A stretch of DNA of 64,000 bases from Anaeramoeba flamelloides (taxonomy: Eukaryota; Metamonada; Anaeramoebidae), in NCBI GenBank assembly GCA_027625915.1, contig JANTQA010000023.1:14384001-14448000 (forward strand). The letters run 5' to 3'. A program made the translations under genes and the position numbers. Shown piece by piece: positions 26,280-37,539 of the stretch; position 1 is the first letter of the stretch, and the number at the start of each line of letters is the position of its first letter. The notes beneath the pieces are model-generated. The model was not told where the DNA came from, did no database searches, and worked only from the letters and a program-made list of their open reading frames with translations.

Positions 26280-27250
26280 TTTTGTTTAGAAATTTTAATC
26301 AAGAATCATAATTTTCTTTATCATTAACCAATGACGAAATGAATAATGAGTCTTTGTTTCCAATAATATCAAAGATATTATTCTTATTATTTTTGTTAAT
26401 TTGAATTAGTTTTTTAATCCAGATTGTTCGATTTTTTTCATTAAATGAGCAGTCCCATAAAAAATGATCGATATCTTCAATGATTTCTAGGTTTAAATCT
26501 TTTTTAGATAAATTCCATAATTTTGTTTTTATTTTATTCTTATCATAAACATAAGAATATCTATTTAGATGGTTTGTCATTTTTCCTAGTTTTAAGATGG
26601 AAGTAGAGCCCTTCCATTTTAAATATTTTTTGTCGTTAGGTTTTTTTTAATTTAACAAATAAACATAAAATTTCATAAATTTTATGTTTATATCTTAAAT
26701 TAAAAAAAACCTAGACACGACAGTTTGTTGATATTATTATTTTACCTAATAATTTGTTATTATTCTTGACCTTTCCATCCAGAACTATTTATTATTAAGT
26801 TTTCTCTAAATTCATTAAGATTCATATTTAGTGATTTTAAATTTTCTGCTTTCCAATTAATATTTTGATCATCTTTTTTAATGAATTTTAAATTTTTTGA
26901 TATGTGTTCAAAACCAAGAATTTCTAATTTATTTTTGAGTTTAAATCTTCTTTTGTATATTGAAATTCTTTCTTGATCTATTTTTGCTTCAGTTTTATAA
27001 ATTATTCTTGGAGAGTGTGGGTTTATTTTTACAAATTATGTTACTTTTTTATTTATCCAAAGATCTATCACGTTGAAATCTTTTTGATTTAGATTAAAAA
27101 TTACTATTCTATAAAATTGTTGACAAATTTTTAGTAATTTATGTTTTTTTGCTGAAATCCTTATTTATCAGTCTAGTGCTTGAAACCTGTAAGATATGTA
27201 TTCATAAATTTTGATATTTGTGTTTTTGATTGAAATTATTCTTTAGGTTT
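26280..27250 (-). mobile_element. LINE fragment C (ORF2 C-terminal part)
   Basis: The minus strand has a 93-codon frame (26580-26299) beginning TNHLNRYSYVYDKNKIK and containing IIEDIDHFLWDC. This matches the LNRYYYVIDKN and IDHF motif of LINE copy B. Here the first CxxC pair is WNLS, so the knuckle is degraded. Upstream, about 27060-26860 reads DLWINKK and ERISIYKRRFKLKNKLEIL, also ORF2-like. A hairpin element (26632-26721) is inserted in it. It belongs to the same LINE family as copies A and B or a sister family. Confidence 0.5.
26632..26721. mobile_element. TTAGGTTTTTT hairpin element, copy 2 (variant)
   Basis: A palindrome with outer ends GTCGTTAGGTTTTTTTTAAT and its inverse ending CCTAGACACGAC, with AAACATAAAATTT in the stem. 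It lies inside the LINE fragment, so it is younger than that insertion. Confidence 0.6.
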
Positions 27251-27912
27251 GGTTTTATTTGGGGTCGTAAAGAAACAATTTATGTTGTTTTTTTCTTCAG
27301 CAATCGTCTAAAAGGGATATAAATATTTCATAAAACTACATGAAATCATATTTTTTACGAAAATAGCTTTCATTTTAGATGACCGAGAATCTTTAATTCG
27401 GGTTTTGGAAGAAAAAAAATAAATTATCCAAAAATTTAAATTAATAGAAAATTGAAGATAGTTCTTATAAGAACCCAAATAACATTTCCTTAAATATTAT
27501 ACAAGATAATCTTTTTCTCTTTTTCGGGGATTGTTATCCATAAGGAATTATGGTAAATATAGATTAGTCTTTAATTAGAGTGTGTTTTGATTTGAGGGAA
27601 ATCTTATGAGTATATGTTTCGTTCAAATGGCTATAAAAAAATAAATAAACAAATATTAATGCATAATAAATTGTAACAATTTTATCTTAATGATTACAAT
27701 TAAAAATTATCATTTTGAGAAAAAAATTTTTTTAATTCACTTTTTTGAATCTAAAGTTAGAAACTTAAAATAATAGAATCCCAAGTATTAATAAAGCTAT
27801 CTTGAGAACCTTCAAAAGTATCCATTTTTTTTCATAGTTTTTAATTTCAAAAATTAACTTAATAATCGCCAATTAAAAACACCCAAAGTATTAATTACCT
27901 TTATTTCCTTAC

Positions 27913-28103
27913 AGTCGGTTCCACTTTTAAGGCACAAACTACCACAAAATTTAAGGCACAAAAAAAAATCTCAAATTCAGGCACAAAATTCAGATTGTAG
28001 TAAAATAAATTGTAAAAAAAATATACAACTTTTGTGCCTTAATTTGAGGTTTTTTATGCCTTAAATTCCGTTTCAGTTTGTGCCTTAAAAGTGGAACTGG
28101 CTG
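27913..28103. mobile_element. CAGTC/TA palindromic MITE, copy 2
   Basis: It is flanked by TA on both sides. The ends are CAGTCGGTTCCACTTTTAAG and (inverted) CTTAAAAGTGGAACTGGCTG. It is 191 bp, and the internal AAATTTAAGGCACAAAA words are mirrored. Confidence 0.7.
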
Positions 28104-28332
28104 TAATATTTTTTTTTTTGCTTTAATATTTTAATTATTTTTCTTCTTCTCTTTTTTCTTTAGTAAATTTTCTTTGATTACTTCTTTCTCACAAGAAATA
28201 AATAAATTATTAATTATTTAAAAAAAGGTGGATTTTGAAAAATATGATCTGAATTTGGGGATAAATTTAATAAAGATATAATTTAACTTTAAAGTATCAA
28301 AAAGGGATGATTCTTCTTTAAATCTGTTTGGT

Positions 28333-28367
<35 letters not shown>

Positions 28368-30249
28368 GTGGTTTTATGGGTTTTTTAGAAATTAAAATGA
28401 CGATTATTGAATTAATCAGATTGAAAAATAATTACTATTTGACAATTCGGGTTATATAAAAAGAGTTTAACTATGGTTCGATAATGCGATTTCCATTTAA
28501 TATTGGGGGGGGGGGTTAATTTTTAAATTCGCTTTAAGGGGATTTAATACATGAAAATATTATTTTATCTAAGATTTAGAAGTTTGTTTTTTTTTTTTTT
28601 TTTTACAGTTAAATAAATGTTTTAAATTAGATTTGCCTAAGTCCTAATTAATAAGTATATTAATCAGAAATTCTACTAGCTATATTTATATTAAAAATTC
28701 TTCAATGATATTTTTAGATGGGTAAATTTGCTTTATTTAGAAAAGATATTTGGCAATTACTATGGGTGTGTATTTTAAACTGGGTTTTTTTTTTTTTTAA
28801 CACATAACAATGGTCACCTTTTCAAATAAACTTGTTGAAATCCAGAATGAAAAAAAATAATTTCCGAATAAAAGTATATTTTTGAAGATTTGTTTTTTTT
28901 TTTTTCTCATGTTAATTAGGATGTGAGTAAAAAGGTTAAAATCTCAATTTCTTCTACCCAATCGTTTGTATTGTTTTACTGAAACTTTTTAGACAAATTT
29001 ATTTCAAAAATTCTATTTTTCATATATTATTGTTCAAATTAAGTCAAAACAGAGAATAATTTTTCAAAATTTAAAACGAAAGTGTTTACTTATGGAAATC
29101 AAAAAAAAAAAAAAAAAAAAAACGATTAAAAATGGTTCAACTCGAAGAAAAGGAAAAAATAGTGAAAAAAAATTAAGAAAAATTCCTATTTATTTTGATT
29201 TTTACCAATTAGTAGACTATAAATATTTTAAAATCAAAGAATAAATCTAATAAATTAATTTTTCTTAAATGGTGTTAAAAGAGTCCTTATTTCTTGAGCA
29301 TGGTCTAAATATGATGAATTAAACTATAATTGGATTTTAAAATTCCATCTTATCATTTTTTTAAATAATATGAAATAATAAAGTTTTTCAAAATTTTGGA
29401 GAAGAAAATTTTTACAATCTAGTATTAAAAAGAAAATTTGGTAAATAAGAAGTAATATGATCAACAGTTTCAGATAAGATCCAGATATAAATTTTTATTT
29501 TTTTATTTTTTTAAAGATCAATTTTTCATTTTTTTAATTGGTATATAAATAAATTATACTGTGATTTTCTAATTCCCTTTTTTATATTATATTATCAACT
29601 CGAATCGTTTAAAAATTATTTTAATAATTTGGTTTCAATTAAACCCAATATTTAAAATGGGTAGTATGTACCAACTCTCAAAAGAAAATATTTTTTTTTT
29701 ATTTTTGATACTAATATTTTCCTAAGATATCAAAAGGTTGGTAAATATAAAATAAGTAAATAATCTATTATCTGGTTTTAATATATAATGGAAAATCTAC
29801 AGAGTAAAATATATTAAAGTAATGAAAGTCCTTTTCCTTCAAAACATTTCGTCACAGTTGTTTTTTTAGAAATTCTTGAATTATAAATCCAATTTTATAA
29901 ATTTTTATATTTAGTTTTTATCACCCCAAATACTCTTCAAATTAGAAGAATAAAAAATTTAGATTCACCAATTCTTCAAAATGTTAATTAAGGGTGATTT
30001 ATTGTAAAAATAATGATCTAAGTGACCAATCTCAAAAAAAAACATCAAATAATTTTTATTCTTAGATATCAAAAATAACTCTTTTATATATAGATGCATA
30101 TATTAAGTAATTTCTTCTAGTAGGAATTATTTGAATTTAATATTCAATTAATATTTGATTTTGAAATTTATTGCCAAATTAAAAACTTTTTTAAAAATCA
30201 AAAGTAATTTTTGACAGATCAAAAATCCAACAAAAATGAAATTTTCAAA

Positions 30250-30269
30250 GGGGGGGGGGGGGGGGGGGG
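30250..30269. repeat. G20 homopolymer
   Basis: Twenty consecutive G in otherwise very AT-rich sequence. G-runs of 10-20 recur in the window (13416, 28506) and could be real or amplification/assembly artefacts. Confidence 0.7.
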
Positions 30270-30789
30270 TATAAAAATAATCCTCAAAACTCATAAGTAA
30301 AAAACAGCTATAACATCACATATTTTTAAACATTGTGTTAGTTTTGAAAAATTTCAAATATAAGAGGTATTATTACCTATAGAAGAAACGCTGAAAACAG
30401 GATATGTGAGAATCACTTTATTTGGCTTCAAAAAAAAAAAATAAATAAAAAAACCTACTTTAATCTGATCAACTCATTAAAGAGAAGAAATTTACCCAAG
30501 ACTTCGTCTCTCAACAAAAATTGCAAATTATTCCCAAACAGGGCAAAAGATAATTATATTTTTTAATCAAGTTCAATTAATTTTTTTGTGTATTAAATAT
30601 TTTCAAACCCAAGTTACAATTATCCATTATTAAATTAAGTGCGAAGAGGATTACAAATATGATATTAAAATTTTTTTCATTTTCTCGTTTTTTTCCCAAA
30701 CTGTAATTTTTTAAAGGTCAAATATGTTTTTTTTTGAATTTTTTTCCATTTTAAATTAAAAGATAGAAAAATAAAAGTGAGTTTCATTA

Positions 30790-31170
30790 AAATGATGGAC
30801 GTTATACGTTTTATTGATTTTTAGTTTCAAAAAGTTTACAAAAGTTTGATCAAATAAAAAATTTTTAGAAAACGAAAAAAGAAAATATGCAAATAAAATA
30901 GAAGATTGCTAATAGAGGGTTTTAATACATTGGGTAGAGATAGGGTGGGAATGTTCAAGTTTTTCTCTTTCTTTTAAATTAATATTCTTTTTTCTTCTTC
31001 TTTTTGTTTTATTGTTTTTCGTTTTCTATATTCTTGTTTCTAGTCCAATGCTTTTTTCTCTACCAAGCAAATATTCTTTCGATCGGAAATTATTGGAGAA
31101 ACTATATCTATTTTCACAATATTAACCTTCTCGGTACTCCCACAGTTCAGGTTAATTCATATTGTTTTGT
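30790..31170. repeat. Dispersed repeat pair, copy 1
   Basis: It matches about 53240-53600 in the same order. Shared blocks are GTTTCAAAAA...TTTGATCAAATAAAAA, a GAAAAAAGAAAA block, TCAAGTTTTTCTCTTTCTT, and a GCAAATATTCTTTCGATCG...ACTATATCTATTTTCACA block. No coding content is recognised. Confidence 0.4.
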
Positions 31171-31448
31171 ATTCCTTCGTTTATTATTTAATATTATCTT
31201 GAATCAATAATAATCAAAAAAATGAGAGTTTATGAAAGAACAAAAAAATGATTTGTTGGAAATTTTTATTTTTATGAACCGGAAGAGATCTTTTGTAACA
31301 TTCCAAGACAATGGGGTTTTACCATTTAAAAAATCAAAATTTTTCAAAAACTCCAAATATTTTGACTAATTTTTAGTTGAACAAAGTCTAGAGTTATAAA
31401 ATCTTTTAAACACGTTTTTTTTTTATGGGTTATTTGTGTCGCCCTTAA

Positions 31449-32002
31449 GGATTACAATCCCTAAAATTTGTATAAAAATTATCTTGTGTAGGGTGTAGTG
31501 AGTTGTCGATTTGGTTCTTAGCTGATCGATCTTGTACTTGGTATGAGTTTTAAAAGTGGTTCAAAAAAGCAAATTTTTGACAATTTATTTTTTTTTTTTC
31601 AGAAATCCAAATTTAAGAGTTTAAGTTAATAGATTGATAGGTGTTCAAGAATAACTTTTGAGTTGTGGGTTGTTGAAAAGAATCTTGATTTACTTTTTTA
31701 TCAATTTACCAAATGAAAAAATAAAATTTTTTAAAATAGCTCCAATAAAACCAAACTTAATTAAAAATTTCAATCAAAAACCTACAAACCACATTTATTT
31801 ATAACTTATCTTCCAGCATATTAGTCTTACACTCTTTAATTGGGATTTTTGAAATAAAAAAAATTAATTGTAAAAAATTTGCTTTTTTGAACCACTTTTA
31901 AAACTCATACCAAGTACAAGATCGATCAGCTAAGAACCAAACCAACAACTCACTACACCTTACACAAGATAACCTTTTTACAAATTTTAGGTATTGTAAT
32001 CC
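31449..32002. mobile_element. TTAA-flanked inverted-repeat element, copy 2
   Basis: It is flanked by TTAA at 31445-31448 and 32003-32006. The ends are GGATTACAATCCCTAAAATT and its inverse AATTTTAGGTATTGTAATCC. Inner arms match over about 170 bp (TTGTGTAGGGTGTAGTGAG, GATCGATCTTGTACTTGGTA). The 554-bp element has no transposase. TTAA duplication is the hallmark of piggyBac-type transposition. Confidence 0.7.
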
Positions 32003-32047
32003 TTAATGTGTTTTGAGATAAAATTTTAAAAAGTAAAATTCACTTTA

Positions 32048-33077
32048 TTGGTATTTGAATATTAAACGATAGAAAATTTTCACTGCCTTTTCAGATTTTT
32101 CTTGAATAAATAGAGTTCTGAAAAAAGTGGGTGGAAATTTATAAACTTAATTTGAAAAAGGAAATTGACCATTGTGAAAAAAATTTGGGTCATTAAAAAA
32201 AATTGGGTCAGTCAAAAATTTGTTTTCGTTTTTTAAATAGTAAATATTAGCAAAATGATTTTTGATCAAAGTAAAATTTTATGAACAAATCTTACATTTA
32301 AGAAAAACCAAAGTCACTATCAATAATAATTTTCAAAGGCAAAATTATTTCGTTGCATTTTGTGCTTATAGAATTACTGTGGAACTCTAAAAAACAAAAA
32401 TTTATTTTTAATTGTCAACTTTACTAAAAATGTTGATTTTTTTTATTAGATTACATTCCAAGATCTAGTTAATCATTGTTTGGGAAGACCAAAAATTAAT
32501 AACTGTTTTAAATTAAGGTTTGTCTAAGGGATTTTAAGAATTTAAATGGTTTCTGAAATCTTGATATTTCGGTATTTTGAAGTTTTGATTGTAAACATTA
32601 GTGGAAAACAATCTCTTTCGAAAAAACATCTTTTTTGGAAGATTTTATAATTCAATTTGATTTAAAAGGTTATTTAAGATTAACCGTGATAAATTTGCGT
32701 TCATTAACAATGATAAATATCTTATTGAATTAATAGATTTTAATATTTCCTATTAAATATTTCTCTTATTTTTAGTAAAGTTGACAATTAAAAATCATTT
32801 TTTGTTTTTTTGAAGTTCCACAGTAATTCTAAAAGGTTAAAATGCAACGAAATAATTTTGCATTTGAAAATTATTATTGATAGTGACTTTGGTTTTTCTT
32901 AAATGTAAGATTTGTTCATAAAATTTTACTTTGATCAAAAATCATTTTGCTAATATTTACTATTTAAAAAACGAAAACAAATTTTTGACTGACCCAATTT
33001 TTTTTAATGAACCAAATTTTTTTCACAATGGCGAAAAGAAAGTAAAAATTTTTTCCCATTTAGACTTCAAATACCAG
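32048..33077. mobile_element. CTGGTATTTGAA long-inverted-repeat element, copy 1
   Basis: It is flanked by TA. The ends are TTGGTATTTGAATATTAAAC and (inverted) TTCAAATACCAG. The arms run inward for about 380 bp with high identity by eye. They share TTGACCATTGTGAAAAAAAT, TTGGGTCAGTCAAAAATTTG and AAATCTTACATTTAAGAAAA with their inverses, around an approximately 320-bp centre. No coding frame is present. The same termini bound a 164-bp relative at 49777-49940. Confidence 0.65.
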
Positions 33078-33330
33078 TAAGGACTATCCAACTTTTTATG
33101 TTCTGTGGTGATTGAAATTGGTTACTGTTAATAGAACAAATATATGAAACGACAAACACAACAAAGAAATGTAAAATATGGCAATTTTTAGGTAATGAGA
33201 GGATTTTTCAGGAAAGATTGTGTTTGATCAAATATTTGAATTAAAACTTTGTTGAAAACAAATAAAAACTACATCCAATTTTAGTTTTACCAATTATACC
33301 ACAGTTCTTTCCAGACATTTGAAAATATAG

Positions 33331-33537
33331 TTTTACATCCACCCCGAGTACTGGCGTGTCAAAAAAGAAAGTGAAGTGGACTTTACATCAGTATATTTTG
33401 ATTTTTGTACCTTCTTAAGTAAAATTTCTAATTGGGTCAATAAAAAAAGTTTTCACTCAACTTTAAAAATATTGAAAGAAAAAAACCTAAATCTCAAGTT
33501 GATCATTATCTCTGGGATGAGTATTGTCTTAAAGTCA
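33331..33537 (+). CDS. Orphan coding-like exon, unknown product
   Basis: An AG (AATATAG) precedes and GTAAAT follows 69 clean codons in phase 0. The composition is protein-like, for example FYIHPEYWRVKKESEVDF, FDFCTFLSKISNWVNK and NLNLKLIIISG. No ATG or partner exon was identified; the next gene (34472) begins with its own in-frame stop upstream. It may be an exon of an unrecognised small gene or a relic. There is a faint likeness to ERCC4-type nuclease sheets, too weak to use. Confidence 0.3.
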
Positions 33538-34471
33538 GTAAATATATAGACAGTTCCGAAAGTAATCCGTTAAGAGCAAGGAATTTCAAAAGTGTTGTAC
33601 AAATCATAAAAGAAGAGCACAAAATTTTTCTAACTTTTTCTCCTCGTCGTTTCAAATTCATTTCTTAAGCTCACAAACTGATTTTGTTCAAATTATTTTC
33701 TTCACTTTTAAGGTTCAAAGTCAGTTAGATTCTCATTTAAGTATTTTTTTTTCCAAAGTAAATTCTAAACCATAATTATTTCAATTAACACAATCCAAAA
33801 AAACACTGTTAGTATTGTTAACATTTAGTATTCTTCCCTTACTTTTTATCCCTAAATTATAGTTGAAAATAATTCTAATTTTTGTAAAATTAGTTGTAAT
33901 TCTTGGAAATCCTACAAATTTGAAAAAACAACAGAATCGTATCCAGTGCCATTATTTTTGAATTATTAGTTCAAACATAATAATAACTCAAAAAAAAAAG
34001 TTATTATGAATTTTAAATAATTTTTTTTAAAGTGGTAAACAAGATGAAAATTCTTGTGTAATTGAACCATTTTTTATGACTTCGTGTGTTATTACTCTCA
34101 AGTAACTTACAAAGTATTTTCACTGCATTCATATAATATTGCTTTAAATAGTTTTTAATTTTCTTTATTTTCGAAATAAACATAAGAAAAGAGTTAATAT
34201 CTTTTTGTTTACTCCCACTTCAGAGCCCGAAATGGTTCATGGTTAGTCTTTGGATAACTAGGAAAAACAAATTTATAAATGGAAAAAACCAACAAAAGTT
34301 CTTACAAATTTTCAAAGTTAGAAGAAACTTTTAAAAACCAAACAGAACTTAAAAAGAAACCACACATGAAATGGCAATAATTTGTTCACGATTTCTGATA
34401 AATAAAAAACAAAAAATGTGAAAAACCAACAATATTTTGTTCATTTTATTTTTATTTTCTGTTTTCTCTGA

Positions 34472-36586
34472 ATGAAACTCCAAGATTGGTGTGAAAGGTT
34501 AGGGTTTTTTAATTTTTTCCATCTAATTTACCACATAATCCTAAAGATCGTCGGGTTACTTGTCTTTCAGAACAAAAAGTCACTCTCTCAGTTCAAATCA
34601 AGAAAAGTGAATAACGAGTATTTGGAATGCACAAACAGGCCTTACAAAAGGCTAATTACGTCTGAAAAAATGATTAATGAGGTTGGCTATTGTTCAGAAA
34701 TTTGCAAAACGTGCTTTCGGGATTTAAAGAATTACGAAACAAAAAAACAAGAAAGGGATCACAAGATCATCATCATTAGCAGAATCTTATTAGTTCAAGA
34801 CCACATAGAGTCGATCAAGGTGCTTTATGAAAAGATCTCAAAAGTATATCCCTTGGAAGATGCGATCAGGTCTGTTGCCCTGAACCAAAAGGAGTGTGAG
34901 CAATTGAAAAAGAAGCATGGGGCCAATTGCGAACGCATCGGGCCCAAAGGGTGGTCGCTCTATGCGCTGAACCATTCGTCGTATCAAAGCTGCAATTTCA
35001 CAAGCCAGTTGCTTATGAAAAAGCCACAAGAGCTCTTGTCACAGGCCAAACAAACCATGGAAGACCTGGAAAAGTCTGTCTTTCTTTTAAAGCAACTCAA
35101 GTCCTTTTTGATTGGGCTTCCAAATTTCTTGGGATTTGAAATTGGAAATTTGGATTCAAGCAAACCACTGGCAACAAAAGATCTTGTCTTCAAGAAAAAC
35201 CACAATACAAAAGAAGCAATGTTCCAAAAAGAAAAGGATTTCCCAAAAGAGTTGAGCCCCTTATTTCAATTTCTAACCTCTCCTAGGGATGTGTTTCATA
35301 TCCTGGAATGGGTTTCTGATTTGAAAAAGACTGTCCACCAGTTAAACGCAAGTTGGGCAGCAGTCAGGTATTGTGACAAAATCAAAAATTCGACCTTAAA
35401 ACTTATTTCCTATTTTCTTTATTTTGGTTGCATTTATTTAAGGCCCCAGCACTGCCACAAACTTGCTTGTTCTATCAAATCAAAATCAAAGGCTTCTCTG
35501 CACACAACACAATTTATTTTTAATTTAATGGATAGCCAGCCAACCCATTTTTTTGTGTATTTCCCTCTTTTGCGTGTCCCTCATGAATTTTTATTTTGGA
35601 TCCCAGCTAACACATTTCCAAAATCCTATTTTCTTGAGAACTCATTACAAACGAAGAATTTGAATAATGGTAAGAAGATCAAAAACAGTCAGGGTAGTAT
35701 AGCTAAGAACAATAACAACAACAACAACAACAGAAATCACAATTTAAATTATTATTCGAGAATTAAATTTTCAGATTCTGTTCAAATTAGATATTTAAGC
35801 CAATACCCAATGAACAACTCGCTTAAAAGCCACTCCAACCCAAATTGGGTGAACAACACCGTGGTTTTCAATGTGCACGGGGGCGGCTTCATTTCTCAAA
35901 GCTCCTATACACATTCCCCCTATTTAAAAAAATGGTGTAAAAAAGCAGGTGCTTCGATTTTATCGGTCGACTACACAAACTCACCAGAGGGAGAATTCCC
36001 AATACCACTAATGGAAGTGTACACAGCGTACCGATGGCTTTTAGAAAACCTCTCTTTGTTTGTGAATACCAAAAAAAAATACAAGGTTGTGGTAGCGGGC
36101 GATTCCGCAGGCGGCAACTTATTAGTTTCAATGATCGTGAAACTAATTTCCGAAGGCAATGATAAACTTTTGCCAGACGCAGCGATACTTGCTTACCCAG
36201 TGATTAATTTATCAGACGATTATAGCCTTTCCAGAATGCTATTTTGCGAAGGTCCATTCATGTCCGAGTCTGTATTGAAAATATGTTTAAACAGCTATCA
36301 CAAGCCAGATTCCAACATTAAACAAAGCCAATTAATTTCGCCAATACTGACAAATGACGAAATCTTGAAAAAATTCCCAAAGTGCTTAATACAGGTAGGC
36401 CTAGTGGATTCCTTATTAGACGACGCCAGTTACTTTGCAGACAAATTGCAAACATTAGGCAGGGATGTGCAATTCCGCGTTTATTGCCTTCCTCACACCT
36501 TTTTATCTCTCGAAATGCTCATTCTTGGTGCAAAAATTCCTAATAAGCATATAATCGAGTTTATCAGAGATCTTGATAAGAATTAG
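34472..36586 (+). CDS. LIPE: Hormone-sensitive lipase family hydrolase
   Basis: The protein is 704 aa from an ATG that directly follows an in-frame TGA (34469). The C-terminal alpha/beta-hydrolase carries HGGG (469-472), the oxyanion motif, and GDSAGG with nucleophile S545. The triad is completed by D646 (VDSLLDD) and H675 (LPHTF). Residues about 90-400 match the layout of the HSL N-terminal domain, which separates true HSL from bacterial-type lipases. An Asn-run linker lies near 415. The phosphorylated regulatory insert of mammalian LIPE between the two halves of the catalytic core is absent, as in simpler HSLs. Expected role: cytosolic hydrolysis of acylglycerols or steryl esters at lipid droplets. 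GC content and codon choice (GGG, GCG, CTC, CGC) are far above neighbouring genes. It has no obvious intron. Confidence 0.85.
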   Translation: MKLQDWCERLGFFNFFHLIYHIILKIVGLLVFQNKKSLSQFKSRKVNNEYLECTNRPYKRLITSEKMINEVGYCSEICKTCFRDLKNYETKKQERDHKIIIISRILLVQDHIESIKVLYEKISKVYPLEDAIRSVALNQKECEQLKKKHGANCERIGPKGWSLYALNHSSYQSCNFTSQLLMKKPQELLSQAKQTMEDLEKSVFLLKQLKSFLIGLPNFLGFEIGNLDSSKPLATKDLVFKKNHNTKEAMFQKEKDFPKELSPLFQFLTSPRDVFHILEWVSDLKKTVHQLNASWAAVRYCDKIKNSTLKLISYFLYFGCIYLRPQHCHKLACSIKSKSKASLHTTQFIFNLMDSQPTHFFVYFPLLRVPHEFLFWIPANTFPKSYFLENSLQTKNLNNGKKIKNSQGSIAKNNNNNNNNRNHNLNYYSRIKFSDSVQIRYLSQYPMNNSLKSHSNPNWVNNTVVFNVHGGGFISQSSYTHSPYLKKWCKKAGASILSVDYTNSPEGEFPIPLMEVYTAYRWLLENLSLFVNTKKKYKVVVAGDSAGGNLLVSMIVKLISEGNDKLLPDAAILAYPVINLSDDYSLSRMLFCEGPFMSESVLKICLNSYHKPDSNIKQSQLISPILTNDEILKKFPKCLIQVGLVDSLLDDASYFADKLQTLGRDVQFRVYCLPHTFLSLEMLILGAKIPNKHIIEFIRDLDKN

Positions 36587-37539
36587 TCTTTTGAAATTGC
36601 TATTTTTTGATTGCTAATTTTTGTTTTGAATTTTTCAATCAAAATTCTTAATCTTAGATACATTTTAGATCTATCTATTTATTATAATAATATATTTAAT
36701 TGAATTATCATTTGAAAATAATAAATATACTCCATTTCAAATTACAAAAATTAAATTGTATACAAATTTATATTATTTTTTTTAAATAAATTAGATTATC
36801 TTTATTTTTTGTTATTCTTTTTTTTTTATTGGATTATTTTTTTGATGAATCGATAAAGTATTATAAATAATTTTTTTTTTTTACTTTTGTATTTTCTCAG
36901 GAGAAGCGAAAATTATTATTTTTTTTTCACAAATAAGTTACAATTTGTTAAAAGTAGAAAACTATTGATAATATGATAATTTTTGAGATAAAATCTTTAT
37001 TATTAATAAATTAAATTTGGTGATCTTAAATGGAACACCAAGAAGAGATTTAGAGATGGAAATTCCAATAAAAATCCAATTTCAAAAATCGGAAAAAAAA
37101 TCACAATTTATTATATTTTTCCAAACGTAATACAAACCACTTTTAAGTTAACCCAATATTCATATTTTTATATGTAATCATTTATATTCAAATCAAAGAA
37201 ATAAAAAAATTATAAAACGAATAAAAAAAAAATTGATTTGTTCAAAAAAAATGAAAAAAAAATGTATTGATAAATTTATTTTACTTTGATCAATCATTAT
37301 TGATCGATCAAAGGATATAATACAACCAATTAATATCTTTTTTTTTTTTTGTTTTTCTAAACTCAACATTAATAATATAACAATGGTTGAAAAAAAAATT
37401 GATCTTACAAAACAGATAACCCAGCTTTGAAAAAGAAATGAAAAAAACGAAAAAATCCAAAAAACCAAAAAGTTATTAAAGATCGAAATTATTTCATAAT
37501 TGAATGTAAATGGGAGTGTTACTATTCTTTCAATCTTTT

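Larger units (their letters stand above)
25903..27539. mobile_element. TTAA-flanked inverted-repeat element with nested insertions, copy 1
   Basis: The left flank is TTAA (25899-25902) with end GGATAACA...ATCCCTGAAAAG. The right end is CGGGGATTGTTATCC followed by ATAA (a drifted TTAA). Matching inner arms run at about 25935-26030 and 27425-27520 (TGTCTTGTATAAAATTTAAG and its inverse). TTAA target sites suggest a piggyBac-type MITE related to 31449-32002 and 44141-44699. It has been swollen to 1.6 kb by a LINE fragment and at least three hairpin elements that sit between the arms. Confidence 0.55.
28104..31444. other. Gene-free stretch with homopolymers
   Basis: No gene was seen. Features include a poly-T of about 29 at 28338-28366, a G10 near 28506, a poly-A near 29101, a G20 at 30250-30269 and one copy of a dispersed repeat at 30790-31170. 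The open frame at 31004-31210 lies within that repeat. Confidence 0.5.

Noticed and set aside
31004-31210. 68-codon open frame
   Set aside because: Lies in a dispersed repeat, and the related copy at 53240-53600 does not keep the frame, so it is probably fortuitous.
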